From an uncultured Prosthecobacter sp. (GTDB lineage Bacteria; Verrucomicrobiota; Verrucomicrobiia; Verrucomicrobiales; Verrucomicrobiaceae), in assembly GCA_937941745.1 (NCBI GenBank), contig CALDGV010000501.1, positions 1-21,620 on the forward strand: a stretch of 21,620 nucleotides of DNA. The letters run 5' to 3'. The notes beneath the pieces are model-generated. The model saw only the letters and a list, made by a program, of their open reading frames with translations, was not told the DNA's origin and ran no database searches. How positions within the stretch are numbered: position 1 is the first letter of the stretch; the number at the start of each line of letters is the position of its first letter. Shown here in pieces: positions 15,677-21,620 of the stretch. Both the position numbers and the translations under genes were made by a program.

Positions 15677-16594
15677 ATGGACCACCACTCCTACTCCCGC
15701 ACCCGGTGGTTGCTCAGCCTTGGCGCTGTAGCAGCCGTGTCTCTCATCTCCCAAGCCAACGCCGGCACCCCTGTGGCGGCCGCCAAGAACCCCACCACTC
15801 CGGTGGAGGCTGTCAGTTGGAAGGAGCACACCATCGCTCCGGTGACGAACCCGATCTTCTTTGAAGACGCCGTCATCCGCTCCGAAATCCGTCCGATCTT
15901 CGCCTATCATAACATTGATGACGAATTCCTCGGCGGCGGCACCGCCCAGCTGTATGCGATGCAGATCCGCTATGCGCTGACCGACCGCCTGGCCCTCATC
16001 GCCACGCAGGACGGCTACCTGGACATCAACAACAAGGCGCTCAGCAAGCCCGATGGCTGGATGGATCTCGCCCTCGGCCTCAAGTATGCGCTGATCGACA
16101 ACGAGCCTGCGCAGTTCATCCTGACACCGGGCCTGACCTTCCACATTCCGACCGGCGAACGCGATGTGTTCCAGGGTCGTGGAGGTGGCGAGTTCAACCC
16201 CTTCGTGTCCTTCCAGAAGGGCTTTGGTGATTTCCACGTCTCCGGCAACCTTGGCGCACGCATCCCTGTGAACCAGGACGAGCAGAGCACCGTGGCCCAC
16301 TACAGCCTCATGCTGGACTACTACACCTGCCGCTGGTTCATCCCGTTCATCAGCTTCAACGCCTTCAGCGTGCTGGGTGACGGCAACAACATCGGCCTCA
16401 ACACCGAAGGTTATGACGTGATCAACTTCGGCGCCAGCAACGCCAACGGCCGCACCCAGGGTGCGCTCGGCGTGGGCTTCCGCTCCCGCATTTTCGACAA
16501 TGTGGACCTCGGCGTGGCCTACGAGAAAGCCGTCATCGAGCCTCATGGCCTCTTTGATGACCGCTTCACGCTGGATGTCTGCATCCGCTTCTGA
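15677..16594 (+). CDS. Predicted outer-membrane beta-barrel protein of unknown function
   Basis: A 305-residue protein with a signal peptide of about 29 residues (TRWLLSLGAVAAVSLISQANA). Its mature chain has alternating beta strands typical of an outer-membrane barrel (IRPIFAYHNI, QLYAMQIRYAL, LALIATQDGYL, MDLALGLKYAL, FILTPGLTFHIP, DVNFG-like strands near the end) and ends in a phenylalanine (CIRF), the usual barrel assembly signal. I recognise no named family; porin, transport or structural roles are all possible. Its codons favour C-ending forms strongly (atc, aac, ctc, ggc), more than the neighbours by eye, which suggests high expression. It has its own terminator downstream and a hairpin in its leader, so it is probably a single-gene transcript. 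Confidence 0.8.
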   Translation: MDHHSYSRTRWLLSLGAVAAVSLISQANAGTPVAAAKNPTTPVEAVSWKEHTIAPVTNPIFFEDAVIRSEIRPIFAYHNIDDEFLGGGTAQLYAMQIRYALTDRLALIATQDGYLDINNKALSKPDGWMDLALGLKYALIDNEPAQFILTPGLTFHIPTGERDVFQGRGGGEFNPFVSFQKGFGDFHVSGNLGARIPVNQDEQSTVAHYSLMLDYYTCRWFIPFISFNAFSVLGDGNNIGLNTEGYDVINFGASNANGRTQGALGVGFRSRIFDNVDLGVAYEKAVIEPHGLFDDRFTLDVCIRF

Positions 16595-16640
16595 TTTCCC
16601 GGGATCTTCGGTTCGATCTCTGGTTTGTTGACACAGGTTG

Positions 16641-16678
16641 GGCGCATGGGACGCGAGTCCCGTGCGCCTTTCATTTTT
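16641..16678 (+). terminator. Strong intrinsic terminator after the outer-membrane protein gene
   Basis: A 12-pair stem (16641-16652 with 16657-16668, one wobble) closes on a gcga tetraloop of the GNRA type and is followed by tttcattttt. It lies 46 bases past the stop and separates this gene from yicC downstream. Confidence 0.93.
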
Positions 16679-16729
16679 GGCTGAAGCATGAGTTGCCCTG
16701 AGCTCCTGGCGCGGCTTGGTTCGGCCCCC

Positions 16730-17611
16730 ATGAAAAGCATGACCGGATTTGGCCGCGGTGAGGCGCGGCAGGAGAGCACCAGCACCACCTGGGTGGTGGA
16801 ATGCGCCAGCGTGAACCGCAAGCAGCTCGAAGTCAGCGTGAGCCTGCCGCGTGATGTGGGTGATCTCGAGACCCAGGTGCGCAACCAGGTCGCCGCGGTC
16901 TGTTCCCGAGGCCGGGTGAATGTGCACATCCGAGCGGATCAGGCGGGCTCCATGGGCATGCTTCCCCGTATTGATGAGGCTCTGGCCGCCGGTTATGTAG
17001 AAAAGCTGCGCACGATGGCCCAGCAGCTGGGCATCTCCCCTGAAATTTCGCTCAGCGAGGTGCTGCGCCTGCCAGGAGTGCTGGTCACGGAGACGGCAGG
17101 AACGCCGATGGAGGAGGTCTGGCCGGTCCTGCAGATGGCTCTGGCTGCGGCTTTGGAGCAGTTGATCGCCATGCGCAGTTCCGAAGGGGTGAATCTACGC
17201 GCCGACATCGAAGCCCGTCTGGCCAACATTGAGTCCCTGGCGGCCAAAATCGCCGAAATGGCCCCCACGGTGCCGGAATACCAGCGCGGCCTGCTGCGCC
17301 AGCGTCTGGAGAAGGCCGGCCTGCCATTGCCCCTGGAAGATGAGCGCCTCGTGAAGGAGATCGCCCTCTTTGCCGACCGCACGGACATCTCCGAAGAGCT
17401 GGCGCGGGCGGCGAGCCACCTGAAGCAGTTCCGCGCCTATCTGGCCAGCGAGGAGCCCGTGGGCCGCAGCCTGGACTTCCTGGTGCAGGAGTTCTTCCGC
17501 GAGTTCAACACCATGGGCTCCAAGTGCAACCACGCCTCCATCGCGCATCACGTCGTGGCTGCGAAGACCGAGCTGGAGAAGATCCGCGAGCAGGTGCAGA
17601 ACGTGGAATGA
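16730..17611 (+). CDS. yicC: YicC family endoribonuclease
   Basis: A conserved bacterial RNase of the YicC/YloC family, implicated in small-RNA and mRNA turnover. The 293-residue protein starts MKSMTGFGRG, the family hallmark, followed by VVECASVNRKQLEVSVSLPR (usual form SVNHRYLE). The C-terminal domain has DRTDISEELARAASHL, PVGRSLDFLVQEFFREFNTMGSK and the terminal TELEKIREQVQNVE. The ATG at 16730 is chosen over an in-frame ATG at 16688 because the conserved N-terminus begins there. Two small departures from the common sequence are GSKCNHASI, where GSKSND is usual, and SVNRK for SVNHR. It lies after a strong terminator, so it needs its own promoter in 16679-16729. The guanylate kinase gene often found after yicC is absent here. 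Confidence 0.94.
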   Translation: MKSMTGFGRGEARQESTSTTWVVECASVNRKQLEVSVSLPRDVGDLETQVRNQVAAVCSRGRVNVHIRADQAGSMGMLPRIDEALAAGYVEKLRTMAQQLGISPEISLSEVLRLPGVLVTETAGTPMEEVWPVLQMALAAALEQLIAMRSSEGVNLRADIEARLANIESLAAKIAEMAPTVPEYQRGLLRQRLEKAGLPLPLEDERLVKEIALFADRTDISEELARAASHLKQFRAYLASEEPVGRSLDFLVQEFFREFNTMGSKCNHASIAHHVVAAKTELEKIREQVQNVE

Positions 17612-17700
17612 TGCCGCGCCTGCAGAATGGGTTTCCGCTGGCCGAAAGGCTGGTGGACTTGCCCTGCGGCCATGGGTAGGATGCGCATCGTTCGTCAGTC

Positions 17701-18519
17701 ATGGACCTTTCGCAGTTTCTCTACCTAGCCGCCGCCGTGGTGCTTGCCATCGCCTGCCGCACCTTTGCGAACCGTTATGTGCGGAAGCTGGGCTGGCTGG
17801 CGCTCCTGGCGGCCTCTTACATGCTGGGGTTTTTCCTCACTGGCAGCCATGCTGCCGGTGCCTGTGGCATCGCTCTGTGGTTCATGCTGCCGTGGGTGGA
17901 GATCGTGGTGCATGTCCGGCGGCTGCGCTTCCCGGTGAAAAGTGAGATCAAAGGGCGCTTCCCGCCTTCCGCCGAGCTTTTCCCGGAGCTTTCCGAGGTC
18001 ACCGCGGAAATCGAGGCGCAGGGTTTTCAGCGCATCGAAGATGCTGGCTGGAAGTGGAGCGACACGGACCACTTTGTGCGGCTTTTCTATCATCCTGACC
18101 TTCATGCCCAGGCGGCCATCGGACTGGCCCAGCAGGAGGGGTTCGCCTTTTCGTATGTGAGCGTCACCTCGCGGACCAAGGACGGTGAGACCTACATCAC
18201 CACCAACTACCCTTTTCCCGCGACGATGAAGCTGGCTCCCAAGCAGCGGCTGAACCGCTTCGTCCATGCGCAGAGCATGGTGGATCTGCTGGGTGCCCAC
18301 GCCGATTTCATCCTCGGCCTGGGACTGGAGGATGAAGACTTCATCGGCATGGAGGCGGAACAGCTGCCTGCCTACATTGAGCGCGACATGAGCGCTCAGA
18401 TTGACCACAACATCAATGTCGGCCTCATCGAGCTGACGGGTGAGGGTGAATTTCGCTACTCCTGGCGCGGCTGTTTTTTCCTCTGGTTTGAAACCGTGAA
18501 GGACTTTGTGCGGATCTGA
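17701..18519 (+). CDS. Uncharacterised protein with N-terminal membrane segments
   Basis: I do not recognise this 272-residue protein. Two or three hydrophobic helices occupy the first 80 residues (FLYLAAAVVLAIACRTFA; LGWLALLAASYMLGFFLTG; ACGIALWFMLPWVEIVV). A long soluble domain of about 190 residues follows, with no cysteine-rich or nucleotide-binding motif. It contains an EIEAQGFQRIEDAGWKW segment, a strand-rich centre (FAFSYVSVTSRTKDGETYIT) and a helical stretch with HAQSMVDLLGAHADF. The topology would place this domain in the cytoplasm if there are two helices. It follows yicC by 89 bases on the same strand, but nothing links the two functionally. Its stop is nine bases from the convergent lipoprotein gene, with a palindrome (agcagctgct) between. 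A real gene is likely, judging by length, composition and spacing. Confidence 0.75.
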   Translation: MDLSQFLYLAAAVVLAIACRTFANRYVRKLGWLALLAASYMLGFFLTGSHAAGACGIALWFMLPWVEIVVHVRRLRFPVKSEIKGRFPPSAELFPELSEVTAEIEAQGFQRIEDAGWKWSDTDHFVRLFYHPDLHAQAAIGLAQQEGFAFSYVSVTSRTKDGETYITTNYPFPATMKLAPKQRLNRFVHAQSMVDLLGAHADFILGLGLEDEDFIGMEAEQLPAYIERDMSAQIDHNINVGLIELTGEGEFRYSWRGCFFLWFETVKDFVRI

Positions 18520-18528
18520 GCAGCTGCT

Positions 18529-18954
18529 TCAGGGCTCGCCGTAGGAGGCAGCGGCCTTTTCCACTTCTCTCAGGGCTTTGAACAAGTTCTTGTCCTTCTC
18601 CCCAATGGGTTCGGGGCCGAGCACGCGGGTGCTGGGCGCATAGTTGCCGGTGGACTGGATCAGGTAGGCCTGGTTTTTCGCCAGGTAGAAGCACACGACT
18701 TTGGTGCTGAAGCCAGGCTGCTCGATGATGTAGTCCGGATAGCCCTTGCCCTGAAGGAACACATTCACCGCCTCATTGATGGAGGCATAGGCCTTGAGCC
18801 GCCGGTAGCCCAGAGTCGGTGGGTTGGCGCGCACTGGCTGGATGCCCTGCGCATCCATCTGCGTCCAGCCGAGCATGAACGAGTTTTTGTAGGTTTCGCA
18901 GCTGCTGAGCAGAAGGGTGCCCGCGAGAAGGAAGGATGCGAAACGAAGGTTCAT
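18529..18954 (-). CDS. Small predicted lipoprotein of unknown function
   Basis: A 141-residue product with a lipoprotein signal: MNLRFASFLLAGTLLLSSC, lipobox LLSSC and modified Cys19. The mature part has no family I recognise. It contains KAYASINEAVNVFLQGKGYPDYIIEQ, and VVCFYLAKNQAYLIQST, which looks like a small mixed alpha/beta domain. Its ATG overlaps the stop of the upstream protease gene in an ATGA arrangement (18951-18954), which indicates translational coupling and a shared transcript. It may therefore be a partner, anchor or substrate of the protease, but that is inference from position only. Confidence 0.82.
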   Translation of the reverse strand: MNLRFASFLLAGTLLLSSCETYKNSFMLGWTQMDAQGIQPVRANPPTLGYRRLKAYASINEAVNVFLQGKGYPDYIIEQPGFSTKVVCFYLAKNQAYLIQSTGNYAPSTRVLGPEPIGEKDKNLFKALREVEKAAASYGEP

Positions 18955-19706
18955 GGGCGTTGGAAGCGGTTCATCAGCGTCTGGATGCGGGCCGGATCCG
19001 GCCTCATGCTGTGAGATTCGGTGAAGAAGGTGGTATCCATGACGCCCATGTAGCCGACAGCACGATTGATGCCGATGAGTTCAGCGCTGGCAGTCAGCAA
19101 GGGGCCGCCGCTGTCCCCAGGCTTCAGCCGCAGGGTGTGCCGCACGGACCGCCGGCTGCCGATGCCTGACACTGCTGTGAGGAGCTGGCCCACGTTTGCC
19201 TCAGGGCCGGTGGTGATGCCGCCATGGATCACCTGGGTGCCCGGTGCGAGCCACTTGTCCCGAGGCAGCCAGGAGTAGTAGAACGGCGTGGAGAATGGAG
19301 CCCGCACGAGCGCCAGATCGGCGGATTCATCCTTCCACAGGATCTCCACCCGGCCCTGGCGCTGATGTTTTCCCGGCGAATAAAGAATGACGCTGACATC
19401 TCCGGGCCGCAGGGCCTTCACACTGTGGGCGCTGGTCAGAAAATGTCCTTCGGCACTGACCGGAGTGGCCGTGCTGAGGCTTAGCGTGCTCTGGGTCGAG
19501 GAATGAAACTTCTGAAGCAGCGCTGTGGCATCCTTTTCCGGCAGGGTGACGATCAACGCGGCTCTTTCAGCCAGATACTTTCCCAGTCCGGGCCTCGGCT
19601 CGGGCCGATAGGGCTCGCCGATCTGGCAGGAGGCCAGCAAGGCTGTGGCGGCAGCCCCGAAGAAGGTCCTCCTGAGGCATCGCGGGGGCTTCATGGAGGC
19701 AGTCAT
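18951..19706 (-). CDS. Trypsin-like serine protease, predicted lipoprotein
   Basis: A 251-residue chymotrypsin-fold protease. The full triad is visible: His94 in TSAHSV, Asp130 in ESADLALVR and Ser199 in KPGDSGGPLL, as in HtrA/Deg-type proteases, but no PDZ domain follows. The N-terminus has a basic RCLRRTFFGAAATALLASC, with lipobox LLASC and Cys27, so it should be lipid-anchored. The paired arginines before a hydrophobic stretch also resemble a Tat signal. A second ATG at 19694 (residue 5) would give an equally good signal, and the leader does not decide. The gene lies 57 bases after phosphofructokinase and overlaps the next lipoprotein gene by four bases. Substrate is unknown; envelope protein processing is plausible. 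Confidence 0.88.
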   Translation of the reverse strand: MTASMKPPRCLRRTFFGAAATALLASCQIGEPYRPEPRPGLGKYLAERAALIVTLPEKDATALLQKFHSSTQSTLSLSTATPVSAEGHFLTSAHSVKALRPGDVSVILYSPGKHQRQGRVEILWKDESADLALVRAPFSTPFYYSWLPRDKWLAPGTQVIHGGITTGPEANVGQLLTAVSGIGSRRSVRHTLRLKPGDSGGPLLTASAELIGINRAVGYMGVMDTTFFTESHSMRPDPARIQTLMNRFQRP

Positions 19707-19763
19707 AAGTGTAAGGGACAGGGAAGTTCGACTTGAGAGCCCTGGCGGATGCCTGGGAAACCA

Positions 19764-20909
19764 TCACCAGTTCGCCAGATCGTCGTGGAGCTGGTCCATC
19801 GCGCGGGAGTGGATGGCGCGTTCTGGCAGGTCCGGGCAGCCAAAAGGCACGATCTCCACCTTGTTGTAGCGCAGCGCGGTGATGCCGTTGATGCCCTTGG
19901 GATCCAGCAGCGCCTTCCAGGCCTCTTCGGCAAAGCGGGCGGCCAGGATGCAGTCTCCTGGCGTGGCATGGCCGCCGCGCTGAAGGTGCCCGAGCACGGA
20001 AGGGCGCACCTCCAGGTCTGGGAAAGGAGCGCCTGCACGCTGGAAGTAGGCCTGGAAGGCATCGCGCAGGATGTAGGCGCCGTTGCGCTTCTGTTCGGGC
20101 TCAAACTTCACCCCTTCGGCGATGAGCACGATGGCGTGGCCGCGGCCGCGGGTCATGGCCCCCTCGATTTTTTCAGCAAGGCCGCGCATGCGGTCCTCTG
20201 TGAGGGCGCCGCCCTCCGGGGTGATCACCATTTCCGCGCCAGAGGCCAGGGCGGCCATGCGGGCCAGGTCACCGCTCTCACGGCCCATGGTTTCCAGCAC
20301 CATCACGCGGCGGTGGCTGCGGGCGGTGTCGATGAAATGATCCACGGCCCAGACCAGGGTGTGCACGGCGGTGTCCACGCCGAGGCTCATTTCGGTGAAT
20401 TGGAGGTCGTTGTCGATCGTGGCCGGCACGCCGATGATGCGCAGGTTGCTTTCTTCAGCCAGCAGGCGGGCTCCGGTGAGGGATCCATCCCCGCCGCTGA
20501 CGATCAGCGCACGCACGCCCAGCTTCTCCAGCAGGGTGATGACCTCGCGCCGGACCTCTGGCTTGTGAAAGTCCAGGCAGCGGGCTGAACCTAGGATGGT
20601 GCCGCCCTTGCCCATGATGCCGGACACGCTGGCATGGTCCATCTGGATGATGTTCTGCTGCGCATCGATGAGGCCGCGGTTGCCGATGTTGCGCTCGATT
20701 TCCTGTTTCAGCCGGCAGAAGGCGTCAGCGTCGGCATTCACCTGCCGGGAGGCACGCACCAGCCCCCGGTAGCCATCACGAATCCCATACACCGGGATCT
20801 GATGTCGGTTCAGGCCCAGGCGCACCACGGCGCGCAGAAAGGCGTTCATACCAGGTGCATCGCCGCCACTGCACAGGACGGCCACAGGACTTTCGGGAGT
20901 AAAGGACAT
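19764..20909 (-). CDS. pfkA: 6-phosphofructokinase
   Basis: Phosphorylates fructose-6-phosphate to fructose-1,6-bisphosphate, the committed step of glycolysis. The 381-residue protein shows GGDAPGMN (15-22), GGTILGSAR, VSGGDGSLTGA (Gly142 at the position that is Gly in ATP enzymes), PATIDND (162-168, catalytic Asp166), ETMGRESGDLA, VITPEGG and VLGHLQRGG. The GGDGS motif favours ATP over pyrophosphate as donor, but Ala163 replaces the usual Gly (ATP) or Lys (PPi). About 32 extra residues sit between DGYRGL and GGTILGSAR compared with E. coli PfkA. The ATG at 20909 is chosen because an upstream extension in the same frame is not conserved and would run into the divergent ceramidase-like gene. 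The leader is cccccaacc with no Shine-Dalgarno. It may be co-transcribed with the protease downstream. Confidence 0.93.
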   Translation of the reverse strand: MSFTPESPVAVLCSGGDAPGMNAFLRAVVRLGLNRHQIPVYGIRDGYRGLVRASRQVNADADAFCRLKQEIERNIGNRGLIDAQQNIIQMDHASVSGIMGKGGTILGSARCLDFHKPEVRREVITLLEKLGVRALIVSGGDGSLTGARLLAEESNLRIIGVPATIDNDLQFTEMSLGVDTAVHTLVWAVDHFIDTARSHRRVMVLETMGRESGDLARMAALASGAEMVITPEGGALTEDRMRGLAEKIEGAMTRGRGHAIVLIAEGVKFEPEQKRNGAYILRDAFQAYFQRAGAPFPDLEVRPSVLGHLQRGGHATPGDCILAARFAEEAWKALLDPKGINGITALRYNKVEIVPFGCPDLPERAIHSRAMDQLHDDLANW

Positions 20910-21029
20910 GGTTGGGGGAACCCGCTGGCAGGGATGGTTCACGGTGTTCCCAGCCGTTGGGGGGCCAGTCATAGCGGGCCAGGGCCGGGTGGCAAGCCGC
21001 CGGTTTGAGGCCCGTATCCCTCTCCCGCC
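20910..21029. promoter_or_regulatory. Divergent promoter region between pfkA and the ceramidase-family gene
   Basis: These 120 bases lie between two genes facing away from each other. The sequence is GC-rich throughout, and I see no clear promoter box or inverted repeat. Confidence 0.35.
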
Positions 21030-21620
21030 ATGCCACGCCTCCATCTGCTTCTGTTCTGCCTCCTCACTTCCAGTCTTCAGGCCGCCTGGCAGGCCGGCGT
21101 GGCCCGGGCGGACATCACGCCCACGGAATCCGTGCCGCTGGCCGGCTACGGCGGCAAAACCCGCATGTCCCAGCGGGTGGACCATGCCATCTGGCTGAAG
21201 GCCCTGGCCTTGCGGGATGAAGGCGGTGCCACTTCCGTCATGGTCACTGCCGACCTCGTGGGCCTCAGCGACCGCATGATCGCTGTCATTGCCAAGGCCG
21301 CCGAAGAGAAGCACGGCATCCCACGCGAGCGGCTGATCTTAAACACCTCGCACAACCATTCCTGCCCTGTCACGGAGGATGTGCTCTGGCTGTACTATGA
21401 GTTCACTCCGGAAGAGGCTGCGGCCCGGGACCGCTACACGGCGATGGTCTATGCCAGATACGACGAAGTCATCGGCAGAGCGATCGCTGCGCTGCAGCCG
21501 GCGGAGCTGAGCTTTGAGCAGGGGCTGGCTGGCGTGGCTGTGAACCGACGTCGTTCCCGGGGGCCGGAAAGCCGGAAACTTGGCGGCCAGGTGGACCAGG
21601 ACGTACCCGTCCTCGCCGTG
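21030..21620 (+). CDS. Neutral/alkaline non-lysosomal ceramidase-family hydrolase, 3'-truncated by the window edge
   Basis: The frame is open from the ATG at 21030 to the last base, 197 residues so far. It starts with a signal peptide (MPRLHLLLFCLLTSSLQA), then AWQAGVARADITPTESVPLAGYGG, the recognised opening of ceramidase-family proteins. Other family segments are DHAIWLKALALRDEGG, VMVTADLVGLSDRMI and LNTSHNHSCP, the zinc-ligand region usually written as T-H-T-H-S-G-P. Such domains are common in Verrucomicrobiota and Planctomycetota, often as secreted proteins with unproven substrates, so true ceramide hydrolysis is not assured. The Cys in place of Gly in HNHSCP is unusual. The remaining C-terminal part, including other metal ligands, is outside the window. 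The pfkA gene is divergent, 120 bases away. Confidence 0.85.
   Translation, partial: MPRLHLLLFCLLTSSLQAAWQAGVARADITPTESVPLAGYGGKTRMSQRVDHAIWLKALALRDEGGATSVMVTADLVGLSDRMIAVIAKAAEEKHGIPRERLILNTSHNHSCPVTEDVLWLYYEFTPEEAAARDRYTAMVYARYDEVIGRAIAALQPAELSFEQGLAGVAVNRRRSRGPESRKLGGQVDQDVPVLAV

Noticed and set aside
15644..16927. 427-residue minus-strand open frame opposite the outer-membrane protein and the start of yicC
   Set aside because: It spans a strong + strand terminator and two recognised + genes, and shows no domain.
1..21620. CRISPR arrays, tRNA or rRNA genes, insertion sequences, phage or defence genes
   Set aside because: No spaced direct repeats, RNA-gene signatures, transposase motifs or recognisable defence domains were seen on either strand.

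Overview
The window reads as chromosomal DNA from a member of the Verrucomicrobiota, probably near Prosthecobacter/Verrucomicrobium. This is inferred from gene content: a planctomycete/verrucomicrobial-type ECF sigma factor with a FecR-like partner carrying an extra extracellular module, a secreted sulfatase, a PL14-like lyase, an M60 metallopeptidase and a ceramidase-family hydrolase, in GC-rich DNA (roughly 60 %, by eye). No rRNA, tRNA, CRISPR array, insertion sequence or phage gene was seen. The DNA is densely coding, and no gap reaches 300 bases.

Layout. 1-4032 (+): the 3' part of dnaE, then pyruvate kinase. 4122-6102 (-): ECF sigma factor followed by a FecR-like membrane protein. 6259-7209 (+): a secreted Pro/Arg/Gly/His-rich low-complexity protein divergent from the sigma gene, closed by a strong terminator. 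7272-9564 (-): a hexose-6-phosphate mutarotase and a secreted M20D amidohydrolase. 9677-12503 (+): an XRE-cupin regulator and a large secreted TCAF/M60-type metallopeptidase, 19 bases apart. 12504-14743 (-): a PL14-like lyase and a sulfatase interrupted by a one-base frameshift. 14812-15567 (-): exonuclease III. 15677-18519 (+): an outer-membrane barrel protein, a terminator, YicC ribonuclease and an uncharacterised membrane protein. 18529-20909 (-): 6-phosphofructokinase, a trypsin-like lipoprotein protease and a small lipoprotein. 21030-end (+): the start of a ceramidase-family hydrolase.

How the parts fit. Central metabolism (phosphofructokinase, pyruvate kinase, mutarotase) is mixed with nucleic-acid genes (dnaE, exonuclease III, YicC). 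An accessory block at 8260-14743 encodes secreted enzymes for peptides, mucin-like glycoproteins and sulfated uronic-acid glycans, with an XRE-cupin protein as the likely local regulator. The sigma/FecR pair is a candidate cell-surface signalling unit.

The most notable observations are the sulfatase frameshift, unusual residues at the cation or phosphoryl-donor sites of both glycolytic kinases, the fusion of FecR to a DNRLRE-like module, the regulator-peptidase operon, and the lack of Shine-Dalgarno sequences at every visible gene start. I found no clearly novel multi-gene defence or mobile system.
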